Source of the DNA: a virus
Reading direction: 5' to 3' (one strand)
Length of the DNA: 64,000 nt
IMG/VR virus record: IMGVR_UViG_3300032240_000688
Location: 1 to 64,000 of that record
The position numbers and the translations under genes are program-made. Below, piece after piece: positions 39,223 to 47,236 of this stretch (the first letter of the stretch is position 1; every line of letters begins with the position of its first letter). Under the pieces are notes generated by a model that did not search any database, was not told the DNA's origin, and saw nothing but the letters and a program-made list of their open reading frames with translations.

Positions 39223-39228
39223 TATAAT
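39200..39228 (+). promoter_or_regulatory. Promoter for tRNA-Leu and the large structured RNA
   Basis: TTGCAG (39200-39205), 17 bases, TATAAT (39223-39228). The transcript would start near the tRNA 5' end. It overlaps the end of the kinase gene. Confidence 0.55.
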
Positions 39229-39237
39229 AACAGCTAC

Positions 39238-39321
39238 GCGAGAGTGGAGAAATGGTATACTCAGGAGACTTAAAATCTCCCGTCGCAAGGCATGCGGGTT
39301 CGAGTCCCGCCTCTCGTACCA
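39238..39321 (+). tRNA. tRNA-Leu(TAA)
   Basis: Acceptor GCGAGAG/CTCTCGT, anticodon arm GGAGA-CTTAAAA-TCTCC, long variable arm, encoded ACCA. Confidence 0.92.
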
Positions 39322-39658
39322 GAAAACCCGGGCACCCTTGCCCGTTATACAAAGGGGGTGGGGCAGTCACCATAAAGAGTGCTAGGCGTGTAGTGCATCG
39401 GCCATCCGTACTCTGTGGTGGAGTGGCGGGAACGCATTAGGTGAGGTTTAACACCTTTCCAAAAGAATAAATGTTATGGACGGGGTAACCACCCAGTCTA
39501 GGGCCTATGTGGTGTAGGTAGCTAGACACTTTATATGTGCTCTTTGAGTAGCTACAGTGGAACACCGAAATACCGGTCAATGTCGACCATGTACCGGGAC
39601 CGGCCATGAAGAGTTGGGCTACCGCGAATTCAAGCGTCACAGAGAGCACCTATAAAGT
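39322..39658 (+). ncRNA. Large unassigned structured RNA between two tRNAs
   Basis: About 337 gene-free bases, rich in stems. CGGGCA/TGCCCG (39329-39344). A two-part helix CACCA+AGAGT with ACTCT+TGGTG (39368-39420). AGGTG/CACCT near 39440-39457. GAC-GGG/CCC-GTC near 39480-39500. Nested TCTAG..CCTA/TAGG..CTAGA (near 39498-39526). A long-range helix pairs 39528-39546 with 39640-39658 (18 of 19 pairs, including one wobble), ending exactly where tRNA-Gly begins. No match to RNase P or tmRNA is visible. GOLLD and ROOL also sit near phage tRNAs but are larger. Confidence 0.65.
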
Positions 39659-39732
39659 GCGGGATTAGTTTAATGGTAAAACAGCAGATTTCCAATCTTC
39701 GGTCGGGGGTTCGATTCCCCCATCCCGCTCCA
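39659..39732 (+). tRNA. tRNA-Gly(TCC)
   Basis: Acceptor GCGGGAT/ATCCCGC, anticodon loop TTTCCAA, encoded TCCA. Confidence 0.92.
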
Positions 39733-39747
39733 TTTTAACAGCAGACA

Positions 39748-39755
39748 GATAAATA
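39748..39755 (+). promoter_or_regulatory. T4-late-like box GATAAATA
   Basis: GATAAATA ends 6 bases before the A of the ATG at 39761, giving a leaderless message. Confidence 0.55.
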
Positions 39756-39760
39756 ATTAT

Positions 39761-40213
39761 ATGCTAACATTTATAACAGACATTGCCAGTCCTTTACTAC
39801 AGTTCATCAAGGATGATCCAGTACGTCCTGAGATTCCTGCAGAGTTTCGTGTTAGCAATAACAGATTTGTTAGCAGTATTGTTGACGGTGAAGATCCTAA
39901 AGCAATGGTCTGCGTAAGTCTTTGCGATCAAGTACCTGCTTCCGTAGCAGAACTAACACAGGATGCTCTTGCACCTACAACAGCAATTTTCTATACAATT
40001 TGGAGTTATGCTCCGGGTGCTGGCAAAGAGTTGTTAATGCAGACTGTAGACGAGATCAAGAAGCAATTCCCCGGAGTTACTCGTTTTGTAACACTAAGTC
40101 CCAAGTCAGAAATGGCCAAGCGATTCCATCTTAAGAATGGTGCTGAGATTTTTAGAGAAAACGAAGATACTATAAACTACGAATACAAAGTTTTACAGTC
40201 TGACGCCGCTTAG
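39761..40213 (+). CDS. GNAT-like protein
   Basis: A 150-residue protein. The second half (AIFYTIWSYAPGAGKELLMQ, FVTLSPKSEMAKRFHLKNGAEI) has the strand-helix order of a GNAT acyltransferase, with APGAGKEL near the acetyl-CoA turn and the Phe/His-Leu-x-NGA ending of the fold. The substrate is unknown. No ribosome site, in keeping with the late box 6 bases upstream. Its end overlaps the convergent gene by 21 bases. Confidence 0.65.
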   Translation: MLTFITDIASPLLQFIKDDPVRPEIPAEFRVSNNRFVSSIVDGEDPKAMVCVSLCDQVPASVAELTQDALAPTTAIFYTIWSYAPGAGKELLMQTVDEIKKQFPGVTRFVTLSPKSEMAKRFHLKNGAEIFRENEDTINYEYKVLQSDAA

Positions 40214-40831
40214 ACTTTCTGCGTGTCCAACGTAGCCCCTAATCATTATGTTGAATGAGAGTGAAATTCTATTATTTTCACTCTCATTCTTTTTGACCCC
40301 GTGTACCATAGGGCTTAACCAAAGCATGAGTTCGCTAGGGTTAGGAGTAACATAGATACAGTTCTTGCTGATCATGCTTACAGGGTTTTGATTAGATTCG
40401 TCTACGTTAGGTACAAATTGGAATGTGTTGGGATTATGGAATACGATAGGACTTTGATCAACACCGAATGGATAATAGGTGCCACTAATGATACTGTTGG
40501 TGTGTCTATGGATATGATGGTGCTGACCAGGTACTGTAACGTTGATCCAACTTTGGGTTAGTTCTATTTCAATATCTTGGTAGGCAAGTACATCACGAGC
40601 ATAAAAACTAACATGCTCAAGGATATCATCTTTAAGAGGTTTCAGCTCTGGGCGTTCCAAAATATCAATTGCGTTGTGTATTAGGTTACCCTGGTTATCA
40701 CGCAATGGTTCATTTTGAACAATGGTTAAAAGTGTTTGATTAACACCCTGTTTGTTTTCTAACATGTGGCGCATTAGGGGCCAAGCAAACAGTGGAAAAA
40801 GTCCGATATCTTTAGTATTCATAGTAGACAT
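40193..40831 (-). CDS. 2OG-Fe(II) oxygenase, TIGR02466-like
   Basis: A 212-residue enzyme with QHHHIHRHTNSIISGTYYPF (metal site and strand), a distal His in SPMVHGVKKNES and Arg in NRISLSFNIMIRG. Same family as the genes at 8819 and 44359. Confidence 0.85.
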   Translation of the reverse strand: MSTMNTKDIGLFPLFAWPLMRHMLENKQGVNQTLLTIVQNEPLRDNQGNLIHNAIDILERPELKPLKDDILEHVSFYARDVLAYQDIEIELTQSWINVTVPGQHHHIHRHTNSIISGTYYPFGVDQSPIVFHNPNTFQFVPNVDESNQNPVSMISKNCIYVTPNPSELMLWLSPMVHGVKKNESENNRISLSFNIMIRGYVGHAESLSGVRL

Positions 40832-40853
40832 ATTTAAAATACTATGTTATAAT
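40825..40853 (+). promoter_or_regulatory. Sigma70 promoter of hldD
   Basis: TAGACA (40825-40830), 17 bases, TATAAT (40848-40853). Confidence 0.7.
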
Positions 40854-40879
40854 AACAAGCAAATATGAAAGAGGTTTAA

Positions 40880-41764
40880 ATGATTATAGTTACGGGCGGT
40901 GGAGGTTTTATTGGAAGTGCCATGGTTGGCTACTTAAACAGTATCGGGCGTACTGATGTGATGGTCATTGACGATATGCCTCATGCAGATCAGTATAAGA
41001 ATCTCGTAGGTAAGAAATTTTCCATTATGGAGCAAGATGAACAGGGACTACTGTCGCATTATAGTCCTGGGGATATTGAAGCAGTTATACATTTAGGTGC
41101 TATCACTAACACCTTGCACAATGATTGGGCATCGCTTTACAAACACAACGTCCGCCCAACAAGACAACTATCAGGTCTTTGTAGGGAACTACGCATACCA
41201 ATGGTGTTCGCCAGCTCGGCGGCTACCTATGGCAACGGCAATGGTCCATTAAATCAATACGCATTAAGCAAACAAATTAGCGAAACAGAAATTAGCCAGC
41301 ACTCGGCCTGCTTGAAATTCTTTAACGTGTACGGTCCTAACGAATATCATAAAGGACGTATGGCAAGTACTATCCTACATTGGTACAATCAAATTCAAGA
41401 CACTGGCAGTATTAAGATCTTTGAAGACAGCGATCAATACTACAGAGACTTTATCTACGTCGAGGATGTGTGTCGTGCTTGTTGGCATATGGTTGAGAAC
41501 TATAAGCCGGGTGTCTACGATCTAGGCACAGGTAAGAGTGTTAACTTTGAACGTGTTGCCAAAGAGTTGGCCAAACATGTTGATCAAGAAGTTTACTTTG
41601 ACTACATTCCGATGCCGGCTGATCTTAAGGCGCAGTATCAAACAGATACAAAAGCTGATACAACAGCCATTGCGACAACTGGTTTTGACGTGGACTTGTG
41701 CAGATCAGTGGTAGAAGGGGTTGAAGATTATGCGGAATACTTAAAAGGACATAGCTATCTATGA
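40880..41764 (+). CDS. hldD: ADP-glyceromanno-heptose 6-epimerase (HldD/RfaD)
   Basis: A 294-residue SDR with VTGGGGFIGSAM, SSAATYG, Tyr/Lys pair in QYALSKQ and the HldD hallmark FFNVYGPNEYHKGRMAS. It inverts C6 of ADP-heptose for LPS inner core. Length is slightly short of the E. coli enzyme (310). It may adapt host LPS or supply heptose for phage glycans. Overlaps the next gene by 4 bases. Confidence 0.9.
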   Translation: MIIVTGGGGFIGSAMVGYLNSIGRTDVMVIDDMPHADQYKNLVGKKFSIMEQDEQGLLSHYSPGDIEAVIHLGAITNTLHNDWASLYKHNVRPTRQLSGLCRELRIPMVFASSAATYGNGNGPLNQYALSKQISETEISQHSACLKFFNVYGPNEYHKGRMASTILHWYNQIQDTGSIKIFEDSDQYYRDFIYVEDVCRACWHMVENYKPGVYDLGTGKSVNFERVAKELAKHVDQEVYFDYIPMPADLKAQYQTDTKADTTAIATTGFDVDLCRSVVEGVEDYAEYLKGHSYL

Positions 41765-42360
41765 TAGGCGAAATATATGTATTAGATGATGTGATATCTC
41801 CCGGGTATCAGGATCTTGTAGAAAGAGAACTAATGAGCAAAAATGCTCCGTGGCATTATCAGCGGGACATTGCACTCGATGTTGAGGATCCTGATGCAAA
41901 AGTAAACGGTCGTACTCCCGGACTTAGTCATGTATTCTTTGACGTAGACTCGGGCGGTATCCGCAGTCCCATGATGCATTACATGACCATGCCGATTATG
42001 TTTGAAGCTGTTCATAGGATAGGGTATAACGCACAGGGTCTTATCCAGAGCCGTAGTTTTATGCATTTTCCAATAGCTGACAAACTGCGAAAACCCTACG
42101 ACAATGTCCATGTCGACTATGGCATCAATCACCTAGTTTGTCTCTACTATGTAAATGACACAGACGGTGACACATTTATTTTTGATAAAAAGTTTAATAA
42201 ACAAGATCCTAATCCAGATTTTTCCAAAATAAATTTAAAGGTAAAAGATCGTATTACCCCAAAGAAGGGTCGCTGTATCCTATTTGATGGGGACTGGTAT
42301 CACAGCAGTTCGGGCCCTACAGAGGACGTTCGCTGTATCATTAACTTTGATGTTGTTTGA
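41761..42360 (+). CDS. 2OG-Fe(II) oxygenase, prolyl-4-hydroxylase-like
   Basis: A 199-residue protein with the metal pair in NVHVDYGINHLVCLYYVND (H-x-D), a distal His in DGDWYHSSSGP and the 2OG Arg in EDVRCIINFDVV. It is coupled to hldD by a 4-base overlap. The substrate could be a sugar or peptide. Confidence 0.83.
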   Translation: MIGEIYVLDDVISPGYQDLVERELMSKNAPWHYQRDIALDVEDPDAKVNGRTPGLSHVFFDVDSGGIRSPMMHYMTMPIMFEAVHRIGYNAQGLIQSRSFMHFPIADKLRKPYDNVHVDYGINHLVCLYYVNDTDGDTFIFDKKFNKQDPNPDFSKINLKVKDRITPKKGRCILFDGDWYHSSSGPTEDVRCIINFDVV

Positions 42361-42372
42361 ACGATATTGTTC

Positions 42373-42401
42373 TTGCATGGTTTTCTTATATCTGCTATAA
42401 T
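42373..42401 (+). promoter_or_regulatory. Promoter for the tRNA-like gene at 42408
   Basis: TTGCAT (42373-42378), 17 bases, TATAAT (42396-42401) with extended TG. The start point would be at the first tRNA base. Confidence 0.65.
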
Positions 42402-42407
42402 TACATA

Positions 42408-42509
42408 GCGGCTGTAAGCAAATTAGCAAAGCTCTCGCCATTTATGGTGTAGGATAGGGCAACGACTTAGTCATCGCTCTTGGTGGTTCGAATCCACCCA
42501 GCCGCACCA
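42408..42509 (+). tRNA. Atypical 102-nt tRNA-like gene, anticodon uncertain
   Basis: Acceptor GCGGCTG/CAGCCGC, T-arm GGTGG-TTCGAAT-CCACC and encoded ACCA are perfect. The D-region lacks GG, and an extra hairpin CGCCA-TTTA-TGGTG sits where the anticodon arm should be. The best anticodon-like hairpin (AACGA-CTTAGTCA-TCGCT) has an 8-base loop and a mismatch. It may contain an insertion of about 26 bases. Confidence 0.55.
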
Positions 42510-42533
42510 TATTCTCATAGTAAATAACAGCAG

Positions 42534-42609
42534 GCCCATTTGGCACAGCTGGTAGCGCAACTGATTTGTAATCAGTAGGTCGGGAGTTCGAATCTCTCAA
42601 TGGGCACCA
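42534..42609 (+). tRNA. tRNA-Thr(TGT) copy 2
   Basis: Acceptor GCCCATT/AATGGGC, anticodon arm ACTGA-TTTGTAA-TCAGT, encoded ACCA. All stems intact, unlike copy 1. Confidence 0.93.
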
Positions 42610-42626
42610 TAATAATAAAGGATTAT

Positions 42627-43226
42627 ATGTTTAATACTATTGAAGAACTAAAAACTCATGTTGAGCATTTAAAAACAGCACCCCCATACGAAATCAATGA
42701 GCATCTTGCAACATTGCAAAGATTCGCATCAGAGTGCGAAACTATCTGCGAGTTTGGTGTTGGTTGGTTTACCAGCACATGGTCATTGTTGTCCACTCAA
42801 CCTAAATGGATGAGAAGCTACGATTACAATCCACAATACGAAGAAGTAGGACACAAGGCAAAGGAAGCCGCAGATTCTGTTCATGCGGCCGCTGCCACGC
42901 TAGGAATAGATTTCAAACTGACTATACAGGATACAGGTGCTGATGGCTTTGTCATCGACGACTGCGATTTGCTGTTTATTGACAGCTTACATAATGGTTG
43001 GCATCTCAAAAAAGAACTAACTAATAATGGTCATAAAGTAAGAAAGTATATCATATTCCACGATACTGAAAAGTATGGTTGGTTAGGGCAAGATCATGTC
43101 CGCGATCTGCATCCAGATGTTCCTGGTTTGAATGGCGCCATCGATGAGTTTTTAGCAAACAATCCCCAGTGGCAAATTAAAGAACGCTACTCTAACTGTA
43201 ACGGACTAACAGTCATTGGAAAATGA
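42627..43226 (+). CDS. SAM-dependent methyltransferase-like protein
   Basis: A 199-residue protein starting at ATG 42627 behind AAAGGA; an in-frame ATG at 42600 lies in tRNA-Thr and is rejected. CEFGVGWFTS is a SAM motif I variant, followed by YDYNPQ and CDLLFIDSLHNGWHL. It overlaps the next gene by 4 bases. Likely modifies a sugar or small molecule. Confidence 0.72.
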   Translation: MFNTIEELKTHVEHLKTAPPYEINEHLATLQRFASECETICEFGVGWFTSTWSLLSTQPKWMRSYDYNPQYEEVGHKAKEAADSVHAAAATLGIDFKLTIQDTGADGFVIDDCDLLFIDSLHNGWHLKKELTNNGHKVRKYIIFHDTEKYGWLGQDHVRDLHPDVPGLNGAIDEFLANNPQWQIKERYSNCNGLTVIGK

Positions 43227-44080
43227 TTTCTGATCTAACTATCGTTGTAATTGACAGCCTCAATTACAACGCTTCTGTTATAGCGTTAGACCAAACCAAA
43301 AAAATACTTCCTCAGGCTAAGGTATTGATCATAAGTGATAAAGAATTTTATCCTTGTGATAAGTTCCAATACGTTGATAAATTTGACGGTACAGAACATT
43401 CTAGAATCTGCCTGCAGGAAGTACACAAACATGTAGACACATCACACGCATTGTTTATTCAATACGATGGATTCCCTACCCAACCTCAATACTGGACTGA
43501 TGAATTTTTAAAGTACGACTACATCGGTTCTCCGTGGATCAAGAACGATCAATGGAGGGTAGGCAATGGTGGCTTCAGTTTACGCAGTAAAAAACTACTA
43601 GAGTTAACGCAATATACTCCGCAGGTGTTTGATGGTGATATTGGTCACCTAGAAGATCAAGTTATTAGTATTAGTAGTCGTGTTTGGCTAGAAGCTAGAG
43701 GAATCCGCTATCCGTCTATCGAGTTAGCCGCGCAGTTTGGTACTGTTGAACCATTCATGTTAAAACCCTCTTTTGGTTTTCACGGACATGGATTAGTAGC
43801 AGAGTATTTAGGAAAAGAAAAAACCCTAGAGTGGCTTGATGCTATAGACAACGACTTTAGTGTGTATCATAGGAATTTGTTTACCATTCCCTATTACCTG
43901 TGGAAATGGAATGAGCTGGACCGTCTAAGAAGTTTTATGCTACGGGCTAACGAAGTTTTTCCAGGATATACAGAAAAGTGCTGGAGCGAATGTAGATGGC
44001 GCATTGGCCTAGCTTACCCAGATCAAGATCCCTGGGAGTTGCAAAAAATGATATTTGTCTACGGATATACGGGTCCTTAG
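43223..44080 (+). CDS. DUF5672-type glycosyltransferase-like protein
   Basis: A 285-residue protein with LFIQYDGFPT, YDYIGSPW and the DUF5672 motif VGNGGFSLRSKKLLE, then HLEDQVISISSR. The family has a GT-A-like fold and lies among glycan genes. The last 10 bases run into tRNA-Arg(TCG). Confidence 0.78.
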   Translation: MISDLTIVVIDSLNYNASVIALDQTKKILPQAKVLIISDKEFYPCDKFQYVDKFDGTEHSRICLQEVHKHVDTSHALFIQYDGFPTQPQYWTDEFLKYDYIGSPWIKNDQWRVGNGGFSLRSKKLLELTQYTPQVFDGDIGHLEDQVISISSRVWLEARGIRYPSIELAAQFGTVEPFMLKPSFGFHGHGLVAEYLGKEKTLEWLDAIDNDFSVYHRNLFTIPYYLWKWNELDRLRSFMLRANEVFPGYTEKCWSECRWRIGLAYPDQDPWELQKMIFVYGYTGP

Positions 44081-44145
44081 TTCAATGGATAGAATACGAG
44101 TCTTCGAAACTTGCGATGTAGGTTCGATTCCTACAGGGCCCGCCA
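44071..44145 (+). tRNA. tRNA-Arg(TCG)
   Basis: Acceptor GGGTCCT/AGGGCCC, anticodon loop CTTCGAA, encoded GCCA. The upstream gene's stop lies inside it. Confidence 0.92.
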
Positions 44146-44167
44146 ACACATAAAGATAATTACTCAT

Positions 44168-44362
44168 ATGAACAGAGAACAAATTATTCACTCAATGTGT
44201 ATGACTTTCAGACATGATTATGGACTGCTAAGTGCAGACGAACGTGCAGGATTACATCGAACAATGAGCCAAATCTTTGACAATGATATTGCACCTCACA
44301 TGTCGTTCAAACCAAGTCAGCTAGATCAATATTGGGCTAATCAACACCAATACTCAGAATGA
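44168..44362 (+). CDS. Small hypothetical protein
   Basis: A 64-residue helical protein (MNREQIIHSMCMTFRHDYG...). It ends 4 bases inside the next gene. No motif recognised. Confidence 0.62.
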   Translation: MNREQIIHSMCMTFRHDYGLLSADERAGLHRTMSQIFDNDIAPHMSFKPSQLDQYWANQHQYSE

Positions 44363-44985
44363 AAGCAATAGAACAAGAACTGCGTCAGTTATTTCCCACC
44401 CCTATGTTTGTTGCTAGATTAGACAGCACAGATATTTGCGATCGCATAATTTTAGAATTAGAAAAACTCAAATCTGCGGGAACAGGGCACGGCAATGACT
44501 TTGCATGGACTACTGACGATAACCTACATACCTTACCTCAGTTCAAAGAACTTACAGAATTTTTATACAAAGAAGCAGGTGAAGTTTTAGACGTCATGGG
44601 CATTAAAAGAAGATTTCACGAAATCACCTGTATGTGGTGCAATGTAGCAGAAGTAGGGCATCAGCATATTATCCATGCTCATTCAAACAGTTTTTTAAGC
44701 GGGCTGTTATATTTGCAAGCACCGGAAGGATCTGGAGCAACAGTTTTCATGGACCCCCGTCCGGCGGCAGTTATGTGGGATCCAGATTATCTTGACCAAG
44801 AGTCATTTAAAACAGCCTATGTGAGCAACAGAGCGGAAAAGGGTGTTTTAACGTTCTTTCCAAGTTGGCTGACCCACGGAGTTGATGTGGGTCGTAAACG
44901 GCCGGAAGAAAAGCGAATAGTTTTAAGTTTTAATGTAATGATACGTGGTCCTATGACCCAGCATTCAAAGAGGCTTGATTTATAA
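44359..44985 (+). CDS. 2OG-Fe(II) oxygenase, TIGR02466-like
   Basis: A 208-residue enzyme: HQHIIHAHSNSFLSGLLYL (metal site), SWLTHGVDVG (distal His), RIVLSFNVMIRG (Arg). Coupled to the small gene before it. Third member of this family in the window. Confidence 0.85.
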   Translation: MKAIEQELRQLFPTPMFVARLDSTDICDRIILELEKLKSAGTGHGNDFAWTTDDNLHTLPQFKELTEFLYKEAGEVLDVMGIKRRFHEITCMWCNVAEVGHQHIIHAHSNSFLSGLLYLQAPEGSGATVFMDPRPAAVMWDPDYLDQESFKTAYVSNRAEKGVLTFFPSWLTHGVDVGRKRPEEKRIVLSFNVMIRGPMTQHSKRLDL

Positions 44986-45012
44986 TTTTACAGGGTTTAT
45001 AATGTATAAATA
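44974..45012 (+). promoter_or_regulatory. Overlapping sigma70-like and late promoters of dnaK
   Basis: TTGATT (44974-44979), 18 bases, TATAAT (44998-45003). Two bases on lies TATAAATA (45005-45012), a perfect T4 late box. Confidence 0.65.
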
Positions 45013-45025
45013 TCATGTCAACTGT

Positions 45026-45075
45026 GCCGAACGGGCAGTGACATTAGTTTATAAAAATCTTGCTTATTAAAGGAG
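45026..45075 (+). promoter_or_regulatory. ROSE-like RNA thermometer in the dnaK leader
   Basis: Hairpin TGCC-GAACG-GGCA (from about 45026), then UUGCU (45060-45064) facing AGGAG (45071-45075) across a 6-base loop. The string from 45058 to 45080 is identical to the hsp20 leader. Confidence 0.6.
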
Positions 45076-45081
45076 AAAAAT

Positions 45082-47007
45082 ATGTCAAAGATTATCGGTA
45101 TCGACTTAGGTACAACCAATTCGTGTGTAGCCATTATTGAAAATGGTGTTGCAAAAGTTCTAGAGAACGCAGAAGGCGCTCGCACTACCCCAAGTATTAT
45201 TGCTTATGGCGATGAAATTCTAGTAGGTGCACCAGCAAAGCGTCAAGCAGTAACTAACCCAAAAAATACTATCTATGCGGCCAAGCGTTTGATTGGTCGT
45301 AAGTTCAGTGAGAAAGAAGTACAAAAAGACATCGACCTGATGCCGTACAAAATCATTCAAGCAGATAACGGCGATGCTTGGATCGAAGCTAATAACGACA
45401 AATTGGCACCCCCACAAATTTCAGCAGAAGTTCTTCGCAAGATGAAAAAGACTGCGGAAGATTATCTGGGCTCAGAAGTAACACAGGCCGTTATTACAGT
45501 TCCTGCTTACTTCAATGACGCACAACGTCAAGCTACTAAAGATGCAGGTAAGATCGCAGGACTAGAAGTACTACGTATTATCAACGAGCCAACAGCGGCC
45601 GCACTTGCATATGGAGTAGATAAAAATGATAAAAGAGATCGTAAGATTGCTGTGTATGACCTTGGTGGCGGTACTTTTGATGTGTCTATCATTGAAATTG
45701 CTTCAGTCGACGGTGATAAACAAATTGAAGTTCTCTCTACCAACGGTGACACATTCCTCGGCGGTGAAGACTTTGACCAACGTATTATGGATTTCTTAGT
45801 TGACGAATTCCGTAAAGACAACGGTGTTGACCTTAAGAAAGATGTTCTAGCACTACAGCGTTTGAAAGAAGCCTCTGAAAAAGCCAAGATTGAATTGTCA
45901 AGTTCAGCACAAACAGATGTTAACTTGCCTTACATCACAGCAGACGCCTCGGGTCCTAAACACATGAATGTCAAGTTGACTCGTGCTAAGTTAGAAGACC
46001 TAGTAGCAGAGTTAATTGAGCGATCAGTACAGCCTTGCAAAACTGCTATGAAAGATGCAGGCTGTGACGCTTCTGATATTGATGAAGTTATTCTAGTCGG
46101 CGGTATGACCCGCATGCCAAAGGTACAGGAAACTGTAGAGAAGTTGTTTGGTAAGGCTCCACGTAAAGATGTAAATCCAGACGAAGCAGTTGCCGCAGGT
46201 GCCGCTATCCAAGGTGACGTGTTAGGCGGTGGACGCAATGACGTTCTATTGCTAGACGTAACACCTTTGAGCTTGGGCATCGAAACACAAGGTGGTGTTA
46301 TGACTAAGATGATTAGAAAGAACACTACAATTCCTACAAAGTTTAGCCAAACATATTCAACTGCTGATGACAACCAACCAGCAGTTACTATCAAAGTCTA
46401 CCAAGGCGAACGTGAGTTAGTGATAGGTAACAAGTTGTTGGGCGAATTTAATCTTGAAGGTATCGATCCTGCACCACGCGGTACTCCACAAATTGAAGTA
46501 ACATTTGACATTGATGCCAACGGTATCCTTGACGTACATGCTAAGGACAAGAAAACTGGCAAAGAAAAGAAAATTACTATCAAAGCAAGTTCTGGTCTGA
46601 GCGAAGCTGAAATTGAAAAGATGGTACAAGACGCTGAAGCCAATGCAGAGGAAGATAAAAAGACTCTAGAATTGATCAACGTTAGAAACGAAAGTGATTC
46701 AGTTATTGCCCAGACTGAAAGACAGATGAAGGATCTAGGCCATTTGGTATCCGACGATGAACGTGCTCTAGCAGAAGGCTTGATTGCTAAATCCAAAGAA
46801 GCCAATATAGGAACTGATAAACAAGCTATTGTAGAAGCATCAACTGCACTTAAAGATATCCTTGGTAAATTCCTGCAAAAATCTGCAGAAGTTAAGGAAT
46901 CAACTAAGCAAGAAAATGAAATGGACAAGGGCAAGCGTCCAGAAGTTGATGATATGCATGCCGGTCAGGACAGCGTAGTTGATGCTGATTTTACCGAAGT
47001 TAAATGA
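45082..47007 (+). CDS. dnaK: DnaK (Hsp70) chaperone
   Basis: A 641-residue full-length DnaK. The ATPase domain has [29 protein letters not shown] and VGGMTRMP; the linker [15 protein letters not shown] follows; then the substrate-binding domain and a helical lid ending DADFTEVK. It refolds proteins with DnaJ and GrpE, which are not in this window and may come from the host. Expressed from stacked early and late promoters through a thermometer-like leader. Confidence 0.97.
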   Translation: MSKIIGIDLGTTNSCVAIIENGVAKVLENAEGARTTPSIIAYGDEILVGAPAKRQAVTNPKNTIYAAKRLIGRKFSEKEVQKDIDLMPYKIIQADNGDAWIEANNDKLAPPQISAEVLRKMKKTAEDYLGSEVTQAVITVPAYFNDAQRQATKDAGKIAGLEVLRIINEPTAAALAYGVDKNDKRDRKIAVYDLGGGTFDVSIIEIASVDGDKQIEVLSTNGDTFLGGEDFDQRIMDFLVDEFRKDNGVDLKKDVLALQRLKEASEKAKIELSSSAQTDVNLPYITADASGPKHMNVKLTRAKLEDLVAELIERSVQPCKTAMKDAGCDASDIDEVILVGGMTRMPKVQETVEKLFGKAPRKDVNPDEAVAAGAAIQGDVLGGGRNDVLLLDVTPLSLGIETQGGVMTKMIRKNTTIPTKFSQTYSTADDNQPAVTIKVYQGERELVIGNKLLGEFNLEGIDPAPRGTPQIEVTFDIDANGILDVHAKDKKTGKEKKITIKASSGLSEAEIEKMVQDAEANAEEDKKTLELINVRNESDSVIAQTERQMKDLGHLVSDDERALAEGLIAKSKEANIGTDKQAIVEASTALKDILGKFLQKSAEVKESTKQENEMDKGKRPEVDDMHAGQDSVVDADFTEVK

Positions 47008-47170
47008 TAAGCTAAAAAGACTCTGGCGTTTGTGGGCGAAAAGTCTGGGCGAAAAGTCCGGAACCACTAACGCCGAGGCCGATATGATTGCTATAATTAG
47101 AACTGTAATAGTGCTAACTTATATCGTAACCAATTTCTTTATTGTTGCAGGTGTAATTAGGCACTGGTAG
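46979..47170 (+). CDS. Small membrane protein overlapping dnaK
   Basis: A 63-residue protein in another frame. [18 protein letters not shown] precedes a hydrophobic helix ([18 protein letters not shown]) and ends RHW. Similar LWRLWAKxLGEK proteins recur in T4-like marine phages. The start may lie at ATG 46979 within dnaK or slightly further in. Confidence 0.55.
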   Translation: MMLILPKLNDKLKRLWRLWAKSLGEKSGTTNAEADMIAIIRTVIVLTYIVTNFFIVAGVIRHW

Positions 47171-47210
47171 TACATTAAGTACCAACTTAATGGTTTTATT
47201 TACCGACTGG

Positions 47211-47216
47211 TAAATA
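47211..47216 (+). promoter_or_regulatory. T4-late-like box TAAATA
   Basis: GGTAAATA ends 21 bases before the GTG start at 47237, with CGGAG as ribosome site. Confidence 0.4.
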
Positions 47217-47236
47217 TAGTATATCGGAGTTCAATC

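Noticed and set aside
39322-39658. RNase P RNA or tmRNA
   Set aside because: No P4-like conserved core, no tRNA-like tmRNA ends and no tag reading frame could be found, so it is left as an unassigned RNA.
45528-46934. Several minus-strand open frames within dnaK
   Set aside because: Ser/Leu-rich reading of the opposite strand of a conserved chaperone; no start signals.
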